A DNA stretch of 64,000 nucleotides, taken from positions 558,001 through 622,000 of the forward strand of contig CAWBTE010000006.1 of assembly GCA_963791615.1 (NCBI GenBank), in the 5' to 3' direction. The position numbers were made by a program, and so were the translations under genes. The stretch's first letter is position 1, and each line of letters starts with the position of its first letter. Below the pieces are notes generated by a model, which was given only the letters and a program-made list of their open reading frames with translations, had not been told where the DNA came from and did no database searches. This document shows positions 18,073-27,904 of the stretch, one piece after another. This DNA is from CAILZL01 sp963791615 (GTDB lineage Bacteria > Pseudomonadota > Gammaproteobacteria > Steroidobacterales > Steroidobacteraceae).

Positions 18073-18149
18073 TGGCGGAGCGGACGGGACTCGAACCCGC
18101 GACCCCCGGCGTGACAGGCCGGTATTCTAACCAGCTGAACTACCGCTCC
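18073..18149 (-). tRNA. tRNA-Asp: tRNA-Asp (GTC)
   Basis: 77 nt on the minus strand. Acceptor GGAGCGG pairs with CCGCTCC, and 3' CCA is encoded. The anticodon loop CTGTCAC gives GTC; the T arm has GGTTCGAGTCC. Confidence 0.97.
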
Positions 18150-18170
18150 GCGCGAAACTGTGTTGTTTGT

Positions 18171-18246
18171 TGGTGGGTGCTGACGGGATCGAACCGCCGA
18201 CATTCGCCTTGTAAGGGCGACGCTCTACCAGCTGAGCTAAGCACCC
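18171..18246 (-). tRNA. tRNA-Val: tRNA-Val (TAC)
   Basis: 76 nt on the minus strand. Acceptor GGGTGCT pairs with AGCACCC and CCA is encoded. Anticodon stem-loop CGCCC-TTACAAG-GGCG gives TAC. It lies 21 nt upstream of tRNA-Asp, in one transcript with it. Confidence 0.97.
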
Positions 18247-18319
18247 TCAAGAATTGCTGCCTCATGAAACCAAGTTCAGTAGAACTTGTGTACCGAATCA
18301 ACAACCCTCAGCTAGCTTT

Positions 18320-18592
18320 TCAGTTTACAGCATCCTTGATGGCCTTGCCAGCCTTGAAGGCGGGCATTTTGCTCGCGGCGATCTCGATGGTCTCACCGGT
18401 ACGAGGATTCCGGCCGTTGCGGGCTGCACGCGCCTTTACGGTGAACGATCCAAAACCAGCCAACGCGACTGAATCGCCCTGCTTCAGGGTCGCCGTAATC
18501 GTGTCAAACACCGCGTCAACTGCACGCGCTGCATCTGTCTTGGCCAAACCGGCAGCACTGCTCACCGCGTCGATCAATTCACCTTTGTTCAT
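18320..18592 (-). CDS. hupB: DNA-binding protein HU
   Basis: 90-residue nucleoid protein. Starts MNKGELIDAVSSAAGLAK and carries the DNA-binding arm GFGSFTVKARAARNGRNPRTGE. The ATG at 18592 was chosen; the open frame extends 18 codons upstream but HU begins at MNK. Its position between lon and ppiD is the standard gammaproteobacterial arrangement. It is separated from lon by a hairpin terminator. Confidence 0.96.
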   Translation of the reverse strand: MNKGELIDAVSSAAGLAKTDAARAVDAVFDTITATLKQGDSVALAGFGSFTVKARAARNGRNPRTGETIEIAASKMPAFKAGKAIKDAVN

Positions 18593-18631
18593 CAAATTCA
18601 CTTCCAGTTTATAATCCACGAAACGCGTGAA

Positions 18632-18658
18632 CGCGCCCCGCTGCAATTACGGGGCGCG
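18632..18658 (-). terminator. Hairpin terminator after lon
   Basis: 9-bp perfect stem CGCGCCCCG / CGGGGCGCG with a 9-nt loop, about 60 nt past the lon stop and before hupB. The following T content is weak, so termination may be partial. Confidence 0.6.
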
Positions 18659-18719
18659 CGTTATAACAGTCGGGAGCAGGCTGGGTCAATCCAGCATTGA
18701 TTACCGTCAGTGTCCGGGG

Positions 18720-21158
18720 TCAGTGCGCAGGCACCTGTTTTCCAGCACGCTTGGACACACGTCGCACGGTGGCTTTACGGCCATCGTTGCCAGACGTCGC
18801 GGGTGGTAACGGCTCAGGCATCCGTTGCAACGCCAGTTGCAACACTTCATCAATCCATTTGACCGGCTTGATATCCAGACTTTCCTTGATGTTCTGCGGG
18901 ATTTCTGCGAGATCCTTGCTGTTTTCTTCCGGGATCAGCACGGTACGAATTCCACCCCGATGCGCAGCCAGCAGCTTTTCCTTCAAGCCGCCAATCGGCA
19001 GCACCTGCCCTCGCAAGGTGATTTCACCGGTCATGGCCACATCTGAACGCACCGGAACCTTGGTCAAGGCGGAGACCAGCGCCGTGCACATGCCGATACC
19101 TGCACTGGGGCCATCCTTGGGGGTCGCGCCTTCCGGTACGTGAATATGCAAGTCCAGCTTCTGATTGAAATCCGGCTCCAGACCCAGCATTGTCGCGCGA
19201 CTGCGCACCACCGTCATGGCGGCCTGAATGGATTCCTTCATGACATCGCCCAGCTTGCCAGTGTCCAGCAATTTGCCCTTGCCGGGCACTACCGATGCTT
19301 CAATGGTCAGCAACTCGCCGCCTACTTCGGTCCACGCCAGGCCTGTTACCTGTCCGACCTGATCCTGCGCTTCGGCTCGACCATAATTGAAACGCCGCAC
19401 ACCGAGATACTTGTTCAAGTTGCGTGGCGTCACGCTGATTGACCTGGTGTCTTTCTCGGTCAGCAGCTGTTTGACTGACTTACGGCAGATCTTGGATATT
19501 TCGCGCTCCAGATTACGTACGCCGGCCTCGCGGGTGTAGTAGCGAATGATGTCCTTGATACTGTTATCCGAAATGCTGAGCTCCCTGTCCGTCAAGCCGT
19601 TCTGCCTGATCTGTTTAGGCATGAGGTATTTGCGCGCAATCGCCGCCTTTTCGTCTTCGGTATAGCCTGGCAATCGAATCACTTCCATGCGATCCAGCAA
19701 GGGCGCGGGAATATTGAGGCTGTTGGCAGTACAGACAAACATGACCTGCGACAGATCCAGATCCACCTCCAGGTAATGATCGTTGAAGGTGCTGTTCTGC
19801 TCCGGATCGAGGACTTCCAGCAGCGCCGAACTCGGATCACCCCGGAAGTCCATGGCCATCTTGTCAATTTCATCGAGCAGGAACAGCGGATTGTTGACGC
19901 CGGTCTTGACCAGGTTCTGCACAATCTTGCCCGGTATGGAGCCGATATACGTGCGCCGATGGCCACGAATTTCCGCTTCATCACGCACGCCACCCAGCGA
20001 CATGCGCACAAATTTCCGGTTGGTGGCACGTGCAATTGACTGCCCCAGAGAGGTTTTGCCTACGCCGGGAGGACCCACCAGACAGAGTATGGGTCCTTTC
20101 AACACCTTTACCCGCTGCTGCACGGCAAGGTACTCGATGATGCGTTCCTTGACCTTCTCCAGACCGTAGTGATCTTCTTCCAGCACTTTCTCTGCTGCGG
20201 TGATGTCGTGACGTACCTTGGTTTTCTTCTTCCAGGGCAGCTTCACCAGCCAGTCAAGATAGTTGCGCACCACCGTGGCTTCCGCCGACATGGGTGACAT
20301 CAACTTCAACTTGCCCAGCTCGGTCATGGCCTTGTCGCGCGCTTCCTTGGACATACCGGCTTTCTTGATGCGGTTTTCCAGATCAGCCAGTTCGTTGGGC
20401 GCATCTTCCAGTTCACCCAGTTCTTTCTGGATGGCCTTCATCTGTTCATTGAGGTAGTACTCACGCTGGCTCTTTTCCATTTGCTGCTTGACGCGACCAC
20501 GAATGCGCTTCTCGATTTGCAGCACATCCATCTCACCTTCCAGCAACGCCAGAATGTGCTCCAGGCGCTTGCGTACTTCGAGCATCTCCAGCACACGCTG
20601 CTTGGCATCCAGCTTAAGCGCCATGTGGGCCGCAACATTGTCAGCCAGACGGCCAGGCTCTTCTATGCCAGCCAGTGCGGTCAGAATTTCCGGCGCGACC
20701 TTGCGATTGAGTTTTACGTATTGCTCGAACTGCGACACCACCGAGCGCGTCAGCACATCCACCTCGCGCTCATCGTACTGCGCCTGATCCTTGAGAATCT
20801 CGATACTGGCGGAGAAGAACTGCTCTCCCTGGATATCCTTGATACGGGCACGCACAGTGCCTTCCACCAGCACCTTGACGGTACCGTCTGGCAGCTTGAG
20901 CATCTGCAGAATGGTCGCCAGCGTTCCGATTCGATAAATATCATCGGCGCCCGGATCATCGACGTCGGCCTGCTTCTGTGCGACCAGCAGGACCTGCTTG
21001 CTGCTGCGCATCGCCTGATCCAGCGCAAGAATTGATTTCTCGCGACCGACAAACAGCGGGATCACCATGTGCGGGTACACCACCACATCACGCAGTGGCA
21101 ACACGGGGATATCCTGGGTGTTCAAAGTGGCGGGGGTTTCCGGAGTATCAGTGCTCAC
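18720..21158 (-). CDS. lon: ATP-dependent protease Lon
   Basis: About 812 residues; cytoplasmic AAA+ protease for damaged and regulatory proteins. N-terminal LON domain (IPVLPLRDVVVYPHMVIPLF), Walker A GPPGVGKTS, Walker B LFLLDEIDKM, and the proteolytic Ser in PKDGPSAGIGMC with the Lys of the dyad further on. I chose the GTG at 21158 (MSTDTPETP), spaced from an upstream AGG; a second GTG at 21167 is in frame. Downstream of clpX after a terminator. Confidence 0.96.
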   Translation of the reverse strand: MSTDTPETPATLNTQDIPVLPLRDVVVYPHMVIPLFVGREKSILALDQAMRSSKQVLLVAQKQADVDDPGADDIYRIGTLATILQMLKLPDGTVKVLVEGTVRARIKDIQGEQFFSASIEILKDQAQYDEREVDVLTRSVVSQFEQYVKLNRKVAPEILTALAGIEEPGRLADNVAAHMALKLDAKQRVLEMLEVRKRLEHILALLEGEMDVLQIEKRIRGRVKQQMEKSQREYYLNEQMKAIQKELGELEDAPNELADLENRIKKAGMSKEARDKAMTELGKLKLMSPMSAEATVVRNYLDWLVKLPWKKKTKVRHDITAAEKVLEEDHYGLEKVKERIIEYLAVQQRVKVLKGPILCLVGPPGVGKTSLGQSIARATNRKFVRMSLGGVRDEAEIRGHRRTYIGSIPGKIVQNLVKTGVNNPLFLLDEIDKMAMDFRGDPSSALLEVLDPEQNSTFNDHYLEVDLDLSQVMFVCTANSLNIPAPLLDRMEVIRLPGYTEDEKAAIARKYLMPKQIRQNGLTDRELSISDNSIKDIIRYYTREAGVRNLEREISKICRKSVKQLLTEKDTRSISVTPRNLNKYLGVRRFNYGRAEAQDQVGQVTGLAWTEVGGELLTIEASVVPGKGKLLDTGKLGDVMKESIQAAMTVVRSRATMLGLEPDFNQKLDLHIHVPEGATPKDGPSAGIGMCTALVSALTKVPVRSDVAMTGEITLRGQVLPIGGLKEKLLAAHRGGIRTVLIPEENSKDLAEIPQNIKESLDIKPVKWIDEVLQLALQRMPEPLPPATSGNDGRKATVRRVSKRAGKQVPAH

Positions 21159-21303
21159 AACGATCACCTGAAGATAAGGGTGCTTACGGAGCCGACGATT
21201 GGGGCAAAGCGGCGTTATTCAAGACCATACCGGAAGCGCCGCATGCCTGCCAGTGTTGCCGCGAGAATTGCGTGGCGGCTGACAACAGCAGAGCCCACAA
21301 ACA

Positions 21304-21331
21304 ACAAAGCCGCGACCGGGCGCGGCTTTGT
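21304..21331 (-). terminator. Intrinsic terminator after clpX
   Basis: 11-bp perfect stem ACAAAGCCGCG / CGCGGCTTTGT with a 6-nt loop, 22 nt past the clpX stop. It is followed on the minus strand by TGTTTGTGGG. Confidence 0.8.
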
Positions 21332-21352
21332 CAGGATCAACTGCGCATCAGA

Positions 21353-22666
21353 TCAGTGATGATCGCTGCCCGTTGCACGCCGTGGCTCGACCGCCGCCAG
21401 TCGCTGCTCGTCCGAGCCATACACCAGGAACGGCTTGCCTTCGCCACGAATGGTCGCTTCATCCACAACCACCTTCTGTACATTCTTCTGCGAAGGCAGG
21501 TCGTACATGGTTTCAAGCAGAATGTTTTCCAGAATGGTGCGCAAACCACGCGCACCGGTCTTGCGCTCCATGGCCCGCTTGGCTACGGCACGCACCGCGT
21601 CCGGCTGAAACTCGAGGTCCACGCCTTCCATCTCGAACAGCTTGCGATACTGCTTGGTCAGCGCGTTCTTGGGCTCTAGCAGGATGGACATCAAGGCAGC
21701 CTCATCCAGCTCTTCCAGCGTCGCGACTACGGGTAAACGTCCGACAAATTCCGGAATCAAACCGAATTTGATCAAGTCTTCCGGCTCGGCATCATGAAAC
21801 ACGTCATTACCATGCGGGCGTTCATTCTGCTGGCGCACATCGGCGATGAAACCGATACCCGATTTCTGGGTGCGGTTGAGAATGACTTTTTCCAGACCTG
21901 CAAACGCACCACCGCAGATGAACAGGATATTGCCGGTATCCACCTGCAGGAACTCCTGCTGCGGATGCTTGCGGCCACCCTGCGGCGGCACCGAAGCGAT
22001 GGTGCCCTCAATCAACTTGAGCAGCGCCTGCTGCACACCTTCACCAGACACATCGCGGGTGATCGACGGGTTGTCTGACTTGCGCGAAATCTTGTCGATT
22101 TCATCGATGTAGACAATACCGGTTTGCGCCTTCTCCACATCGTAGTCACATTTCTGCAGCAGCTTCTGGATGATGTTCTCGACGTCCTCACCCACGTAAC
22201 CCGCTTCGGTGAGTGTGGTAGCGTCAGCGATGGTGAACGGCACGTTGAGCAGACGGGCCAGAGTTTCCGCCAGCAGCGTCTTGCCGCAACCGGTGGGGCC
22301 AATCAGCAGGATGTTGCTTTTGGCAAGCTCTACCTCGTCCTTGGTGCGCGCCTCACCCTTGGTTTGCAGACGCTTGTAGTGGTTGTATACCGCCACCGAC
22401 AGCACCTTCTTGGCGCGATCCTGACCGATCACGTACTCGTCCAGAACCTTCTTGATTTCGTGCGGCTTGGGCAGCTTGTCGCGAGTGGTCTCGGCTTTCT
22501 CTTCAAGCTCCTCGCGGATGATGTCGTTGCACAGCTCGACGCATTCATCGCACACGAACACCGAAGGTCCGGCAATGAGTTTGCGCACTTCGTGCTGGCT
22601 CTTGCCGCAGAAGGAGCAATACAACAACTTGCCATCATCTTGCTTGCTGCGTGAGTCGTCAGACAT
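21353..22666 (-). CDS. clpX: ATP-dependent Clp protease ATP-binding subunit ClpX
   Basis: 437 residues. N-terminal C4 zinc-binding domain (CSFCGKSQ ... CDECVELC), Walker A GPTGCGKT, Walker B VYIDEIDKI, and the pore and sensor regions of AAA+ unfoldases. It feeds proteins to ClpP. Separated from clpP by 189 nt that may contain its own promoter. Confidence 0.97.
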   Translation of the reverse strand: MSDDSRSKQDDGKLLYCSFCGKSQHEVRKLIAGPSVFVCDECVELCNDIIREELEEKAETTRDKLPKPHEIKKVLDEYVIGQDRAKKVLSVAVYNHYKRLQTKGEARTKDEVELAKSNILLIGPTGCGKTLLAETLARLLNVPFTIADATTLTEAGYVGEDVENIIQKLLQKCDYDVEKAQTGIVYIDEIDKISRKSDNPSITRDVSGEGVQQALLKLIEGTIASVPPQGGRKHPQQEFLQVDTGNILFICGGAFAGLEKVILNRTQKSGIGFIADVRQQNERPHGNDVFHDAEPEDLIKFGLIPEFVGRLPVVATLEELDEAALMSILLEPKNALTKQYRKLFEMEGVDLEFQPDAVRAVAKRAMERKTGARGLRTILENILLETMYDLPSQKNVQKVVVDEATIRGEGKPFLVYGSDEQRLAAVEPRRATGSDHH

Positions 22667-22855
22667 GCGTCACCCTAAGATTACCCATTAACTCAATGGG
22701 GGTATTTACCGCTGCTGCAAGCCAGCTGGCGCTTGCAAACCGGCTTATAGCACGCCCTCAGCATCGGGCGCAAAGAACCGGCCTGCGCCGCCGGAAACTT
22801 ATTGGACTTATTTTGCAAAATCCGACATAAGCCAGACTTTACAAATACTTGCCGC

Positions 22856-23485
22856 TCACTTTGTCTGCGGCGGGGCAAGCGATGCACGCTTGTCCAGAAC
22901 TTTGTCAATCATGCCGTAGACCACCGCTGCCTCGCCGTCCATGTAGTTGTCGCGATCCGTATCCTGGGCAATGCGCTCAATCGTCTGGCCGGTATGCTTG
23001 GCCAGAATCTGATTCAAGCGTTCGCGAGTGTCGAGAATATCTTTGGCATGGATGTGAATATCGGAAGCTTGGCCCTGAAAACCACCAGAAGGTTGGTGAA
23101 TCATGACTTTCGAATGCGGCAAGCAGTAACGCTTGCCCGCCGCGCCGCCTGCCAACAGCAACGCGCCCATGCTCGCCGCCTGTCCAATGCAAATAGTGCT
23201 CACATCCGGCTTGATGAATTGCATCGTGTCGTAAATGGCCATGCCGGCCGTCACCACACCACCCGGCGAATTGATATACAGGGCAATGTCCTTATCCGGG
23301 TTTTCTGATTCCAGAAACAGCAGTTGCGCCACGATCAGGTTCGACATGTGGTCTTCCACCGGCCCGACGACAAAGATCACGCGCTCTTTCAACAGACGTG
23401 AATAAATGTCATAGGCGCGTTCGCCACGGGCAGTCTGTTCAACCACCATCGGCACCAGCTGGGCAATCGTATCGTTCGCGCTCAT
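22856..23485 (-). CDS. clpP: ATP-dependent Clp protease proteolytic subunit ClpP
   Basis: 209-residue serine protease. Catalytic Ser in GQAASMGALLL, His in MIHQPSGG and Asp in the ARDT-like segment AQDTDRDN. Standard length. Follows tig by 54 nt in the tig-clpP-clpX order. Confidence 0.97.
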   Translation of the reverse strand: MSANDTIAQLVPMVVEQTARGERAYDIYSRLLKERVIFVVGPVEDHMSNLIVAQLLFLESENPDKDIALYINSPGGVVTAGMAIYDTMQFIKPDVSTICIGQAASMGALLLAGGAAGKRYCLPHSKVMIHQPSGGFQGQASDIHIHAKDILDTRERLNQILAKHTGQTIERIAQDTDRDNYMDGEAAVVYGMIDKVLDKRASLAPPQTK

Positions 23486-23539
23486 GAAACCTGCCTTGCT
23501 ATCAATAATTATCGGGATATCGACCTGCTGACGGGCGCC

Positions 23540-24835
23540 TTAAGCACCGAAGTTCATCAGTTCCTTGAAGCTCTGTGGCTGCTCGGTAATTTTGGCGCGT
23601 TCCAGCAACCACTCGATGACCTGCTCTTCCAGCACCAGACTTTCCAGCTGGCGCTGCGCATCCTGATTGTCGCGATAAGCCTTCAATGCCTGCACCGGAT
23701 CAGGATATTGCTCCGCCATTTCCTGCAACTTGGCCTGAACGCGATTGCGATCAACGGTCAGCCCACTGGACTTGATGACTTCACCCAGCACCAGACCCAG
23801 TGCTACACGCTTGCGCGCGGGTTCCTGGAACTGTTCGACTGGCGGCAACTGCGAAGCATCCCGCGCACCCATCTGACGACCGGCATCCATCTGCATGTCG
23901 CGCACCTGGTTGCTTACCAGCACGCCCGGCACTTCAATGCTGTTGGCAGCGAGCAAGCCGTCAAACAGTTGCTGGCGCACGCGTGACTTGACGTTCTCGG
24001 CCAGTTCACGACGCATGTTGTCGGCCACTTCCTCACGCAGTTTGGCGATGCCGCCTTCGCTAATGCCGAACCCCTTGGCGAACTCGTCATTGGCTTCGGC
24101 CAGCTGCTGTTCTTCCACTGAGTGAGCGGTAATGGTGAACACAGCCGTCTTGCCTGCCAGATTGGCTGAAGCATAGTTATCCGGGAATTTGACCGGGACT
24201 TCCTTGGTCTGCCCGGCGGCAATGCCCTGCAGGCCGGCTTCGAAGTCGGGCAACATGCGGCCCGCACCGACGGTGACTGGGAAGTTCTCGCCCTTGCCGC
24301 CCTCGAAGGTGACGCCATCGAGCTTGCCTTCAAAATCAATCGTCACACGATCCGTATCCCTGGCGGCACGCTCCACCTTGGCGTAAGTGGCCTGCTGGCG
24401 ACGCAGATTGTCGATCATTGCATCAACATCAGAATCGGCGACTACCACCGTGGGACGGCTCACAGCCAATCCTTCCACGCCCTGCAACTGGAAATCCGGA
24501 TACACCTCGAATACCGCGCGGTAGCTGAGATCCTGACCCTCGTCGGCCTTGAACTCCTCGATGCGCGGGCCGCCGGCAGGATTCAACTTCTGCTCGTTCA
24601 CGGCTTCAGAAAAGGTGCTTTGCACCAGGTCTTCGATCACTTCCTGCCGCACGGCTGCGCCGTACTGCTTCTTGACTACCGCCACCGGCACCTTGCCGGG
24701 GCGAAAGCCATTGACACGCACGGTGCGGGTCAACGATTGCAGACGGGTATTGATCGCCTGCGCCACGCGTTGCGCCGGAACCTGAATGCTCATGCGCCGT
24801 TCGAGCGCGCCGGTGTTTTCTAGCGAAATCTGCAT
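23540..24835 (-). CDS. tig: Trigger factor (ribosome-associated chaperone)
   Basis: 431 residues from MQISLENTG at 24835; the open frame extends 7 codons upstream, but the family begins here. Ribosome-binding domain with VNGFRPGKVPVAVVKKQYG, FKBP-type isomerase domain (VTIDFEGKLDGVTFEGG and MLPDFEAGLQG), then the C-terminal chaperone arms. First gene of the protein-quality-control cluster, just downstream of tRNA-Leu. Confidence 0.96.
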   Translation of the reverse strand: MQISLENTGALERRMSIQVPAQRVAQAINTRLQSLTRTVRVNGFRPGKVPVAVVKKQYGAAVRQEVIEDLVQSTFSEAVNEQKLNPAGGPRIEEFKADEGQDLSYRAVFEVYPDFQLQGVEGLAVSRPTVVVADSDVDAMIDNLRRQQATYAKVERAARDTDRVTIDFEGKLDGVTFEGGKGENFPVTVGAGRMLPDFEAGLQGIAAGQTKEVPVKFPDNYASANLAGKTAVFTITAHSVEEQQLAEANDEFAKGFGISEGGIAKLREEVADNMRRELAENVKSRVRQQLFDGLLAANSIEVPGVLVSNQVRDMQMDAGRQMGARDASQLPPVEQFQEPARKRVALGLVLGEVIKSSGLTVDRNRVQAKLQEMAEQYPDPVQALKAYRDNQDAQRQLESLVLEEQVIEWLLERAKITEQPQSFKELMNFGA

Positions 24836-24889
24836 GACTCTGGAAACCTCGATCATCGACGTTACAGCCTGTCTGTAGCGTCAGTTAAA

Positions 24890-24974
24890 TGGTGCGAAAG
24901 GAGAGACTCGAACTCTCACGGGGTTACCCGCTGGAACCTAAATCCAGTGCGTCTACCAGTTCCGCCACTTTCGC
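24890..24974 (-). tRNA. tRNA-Leu: tRNA-Leu (TAG)
   Basis: 85 nt on the minus strand with the long variable arm of class II tRNAs. Acceptor GCGAAAG / CTTTCGC and encoded CCA; anticodon loop ATTTAGG gives TAG. A TATAAT lies upstream (25020-25025 on the minus strand), a likely -10 box. The stretch 25026-25260 up to the esterase gene shows no gene I can support. Confidence 0.96.
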
Positions 24975-25260
24975 ATTCAGGCGCTCCCCGCTAGCAACCA
25001 CTGGCCGCAGGGGGCCGGCATTATAGAGAGGAGTTGCCCGCCGCTCCACTAACAAATCAAACATTTATGCGAGTTACACGGATCAGGGCTGGTGCAGCAC
25101 CATGACTTGCGCCCCTGATGGGGGCGTCAATCGGCTCTCGGGAGGGATCTGCGTCGCCACGGACTCACACTCAACGGGATCATGCTTATTGTTCGGCGGT
25201 GCGTTGGGGTGATTTCCCTGCGAATGCTCCGCGTCTTGGTCATGAGGCCACGCGCAGCAA

Positions 25261-26619
25261 CTAATTGCTCGCTGCGCATTGCGGACAGTCCTCGTTCACC
25301 GGGGGGAAGAACGCCACCTTGGTGAGAAATTCGCGCAGCAAGATGCGCCAGACGTACCACTCATGACCACCGTGAATGAATTCAGGAGTGACCGGAGCGC
25401 CGACGCTCATCAACATGTTGATCATGAACGTCGAGTATGGGTGCAGCCACTCCTCCCAGCCAGAGCCGACGAAGATACCCTTGACCTGTTTGATGGCGGC
25501 GAGCTGCTGGGGAGTCAGCGCCGATGCAGCCGGAACCATATAACTCGGTCCGCGACTGAAGGAGCCGAAATACGCAAACTTGTCAGTGTGGTTGATCAGC
25601 AGCGAGTTGGTAATGCCAGATCCCTGAGACAGACCTGCCATCGCGCGATCAGACACCGACTTCGACACATGGTAGTGCGATTCGATGTACGGAATTACGG
25701 TATCCAGCAAGTTCTGGTTGTACGGCTTCTGATCGTACGTACCGTCCGGGCGTCTGCCCGGCAGTGCATTACCGCCCGGCATGACGACAACCATCGGCTT
25801 GATCTGACCAGTCAAGATCAGGTTGTCGAGAATATTGCCCGCCACGCCAGCAGTGCTCCAGGCCAGCTCGTTTTCTCCATTGCCGTGCGCCAGATACAAG
25901 GTCGGGTACGGTGCAGCCCGTTGCGGGTCGTAACCCGGCGGGGTGTAGACGGCGAGGTAGTTTTCACCCTTTGCATCCAGGGAGATGGGTGAGCGGTAAG
26001 TAACGATAGACAACAGTCCTTGTGCCACTGAGTGAGGAGCCTGCCACGAGTAGTCGATGGTGCCGAAGGATGGATCTGAAGGCACGTACACCTGGCTCCT
26101 GGTCTGCGTCGACCCGATCGTACTGCCACCAACTTGATTCCACGATGGCGTGCTCGGGTCAGACACGGCCTTGCAATCCGCCTGAGTCGAACCGGAGCAG
26201 TTAATGTAGAAACTGTAGCTGAACACTCCGGAAGGGAGCGGCGTGGCGTAGGTCCATACCCCGTCACTTCCCTTCGTCATGTCGCTTACCGGGAAGTTCG
26301 GGCTATTGTTGTTCGGACTCTGGATTGGGAAGAAACCCGGCTTCCAATCCCTGGGCATCAATGCCGGCGTGACGACAACATTGCCGAACGTACTCCTTTG
26401 CGGGAGCTGAGTCGGGTCGGCGAAGTACCACTCACCCTTGATCTGAACCCGGGTGGCGTCCGGCGCCTTGTAGCGGAATGTCACCTCATATCCAGTGGGC
26501 GCCTTGCCGGTGTGCTTCACCTCGGGCGGAAATTGCTCACTGGACTTCGATTGCGCTGCTGCGGTTGCTGCATGCGGTGTAAAGCTCAGGAGCAACAGGG
26601 TCAGAAACGCATATTTCAT
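25261..26619 (-). CDS. Exported esterase of the Esterase_D / feruloyl-esterase-like family
   Basis: 452 residues from the ATG at 26619, which opens a signal peptide (MKYAFLTLLLLSFTPHAATA); a 51-codon in-frame extension upstream lacks any leader. Residues 35-165 look like an E-set/CBM48-type domain with the motif VQIKGEWYFADP. The alpha/beta-hydrolase part has the nucleophile elbow AGLSQGSGI, and FIHGGHEWYVWR supplies the His. A C-terminal CPQC may form a disulfide. The enzyme probably cleaves an ester outside the cytoplasm; its substrate is unknown. Confidence 0.82.
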   Translation of the reverse strand: MKYAFLTLLLLSFTPHAATAAAQSKSSEQFPPEVKHTGKAPTGYEVTFRYKAPDATRVQIKGEWYFADPTQLPQRSTFGNVVVTPALMPRDWKPGFFPIQSPNNNSPNFPVSDMTKGSDGVWTYATPLPSGVFSYSFYINCSGSTQADCKAVSDPSTPSWNQVGGSTIGSTQTRSQVYVPSDPSFGTIDYSWQAPHSVAQGLLSIVTYRSPISLDAKGENYLAVYTPPGYDPQRAAPYPTLYLAHGNGENELAWSTAGVAGNILDNLILTGQIKPMVVVMPGGNALPGRRPDGTYDQKPYNQNLLDTVIPYIESHYHVSKSVSDRAMAGLSQGSGITNSLLINHTDKFAYFGSFSRGPSYMVPAASALTPQQLAAIKQVKGIFVGSGWEEWLHPYSTFMINMLMSVGAPVTPEFIHGGHEWYVWRILLREFLTKVAFFPPVNEDCPQCAASN

Positions 26620-26651
26620 TGTCGTCCCCAATTTGGCAGCAAAACCGATCT

Positions 26652-27716
26652 TCAACAGACAAACAAACGTGGTGCGGCGCTCTGTGCACCGACTGCACCA
26701 ACCACAGCTGCCTGGCCAAAACCATGGCGGTGAAAGACAGCCAACACATCGTCCAATACCGACGGTGCGCACGACACCAGCAACCCACCGCTAGTCTGGG
26801 GATCAGTCAGCAGCGCATGGTCTTCCTTGGCAAAATTGACGGGCAGTACTACGTCGTGGCCGTAACCGGCCCAGTTGCGGCCCGAAGCGCCAGTGACGAA
26901 GCCCTGCAACGCCAGTTCGCGCACACCGCCGAGCAATGGCACACGACACCAATCCAGACTTACGTCGCAATGTGCGCCCCGTGCCATCTCCAGCACATGG
27001 CCAGCCAAGCCGAAACCGGTCACGTCAGTCAACGCATGCACGCCGGTCAGTGCTGCGAGATCAGGACCGGGAGCATTCAACTTGGTCGCTGTCGCAATCA
27101 TCAGCGCATAGCCCACTTCGTCCAGCTGCTCTTTCTTCAGCGCAGCCGACATGACACCGACACCGAGCGGCTTGCCCAGCACCAGCACATCGCCGGGCTG
27201 TGCATCAGCATTGCGCTTGACGTGTTTGGGGTGAATCAGCCCCAGCACTACCAAACCGTAGATGGCTTCGACCGAGTCGATGGTATGTCCGCCTGCAATG
27301 GGGATGCCAGCGGCTCGGCAAACTGATGCACCACCTTCGAGAATGCGCCCGATAGTCTGCGTGGACAGCACATTGATCGGCATACCCACCAGCGCCAAGG
27401 CCATGATGGGTCGTCCACCCATCGCGTACACATCACTGATCGCATTGGTTGCGGCGATGCGACCGAACTCGTGCGGATCATCGACGATAGGCATGAAGAA
27501 ATCGGTGGTGGCTATCAGCGCCTGCTCATCGTTGAGCCGGTACACCGCCGCGTCGTCAGAAGTTTCGATGCCGACTAACAACTCTTTGGGGATGGAAATC
27601 GATGCGGTGCCCTTGAGGATTTCGGACAACACGCCCGGTGCGACCTTGCAGCCACAACCACCACCGTGAGACAGCGAGGTGAGGCGAGGTTCGACAAGTC
27701 TGTTCTGTGCGTTCAT
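26652..27716 (-). CDS. selD: Selenide, water dikinase SelD (selenophosphate synthetase)
   Basis: 354 residues. Makes selenophosphate from selenide and ATP, the selenium donor for Sec-tRNA. The glycine-rich active-site loop HGGGCGCK carries Cys where many SelD proteins have Sec; the partner Lys is present. PurM-type domains follow (TDFFMPIVDDPHEFGRIAA, ALTDVTGFGLAGH, TDPQTSGGLL). Together with selA, selB and selC in this window it completes Sec synthesis and decoding. Confidence 0.96.
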   Translation of the reverse strand: MNAQNRLVEPRLTSLSHGGGCGCKVAPGVLSEILKGTASISIPKELLVGIETSDDAAVYRLNDEQALIATTDFFMPIVDDPHEFGRIAATNAISDVYAMGGRPIMALALVGMPINVLSTQTIGRILEGGASVCRAAGIPIAGGHTIDSVEAIYGLVVLGLIHPKHVKRNADAQPGDVLVLGKPLGVGVMSAALKKEQLDEVGYALMIATATKLNAPGPDLAALTGVHALTDVTGFGLAGHVLEMARGAHCDVSLDWCRVPLLGGVRELALQGFVTGASGRNWAGYGHDVVLPVNFAKEDHALLTDPQTSGGLLVSCAPSVLDDVLAVFHRHGFGQAAVVGAVGAQSAAPRLFVC

Positions 27717-27904
27717 TCAAAATGGGGCTGAAAGCGTGATGCGCAATGGTATAGATGAAACAGTTATTTCGCCTCTCAGCGCATGCCAGTCAGCGAGTTG
27801 CCGAACCGGGATAATCGACAACACATGACGTCGCAACGCGGCTGATCAACAAACATAGCTTGCTCAGTCAGGTCCGACAGGGCAGCTTTGATACCCGCTG
27901 CGTT

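Noticed and set aside
27778..27800. ATGCCAGTCAGCGAGT near the selD start, resembling the first part of the shared operator
   Set aside because: Only the first half-site and part of the spacer match; the other two half-sites are absent. Weak candidate.
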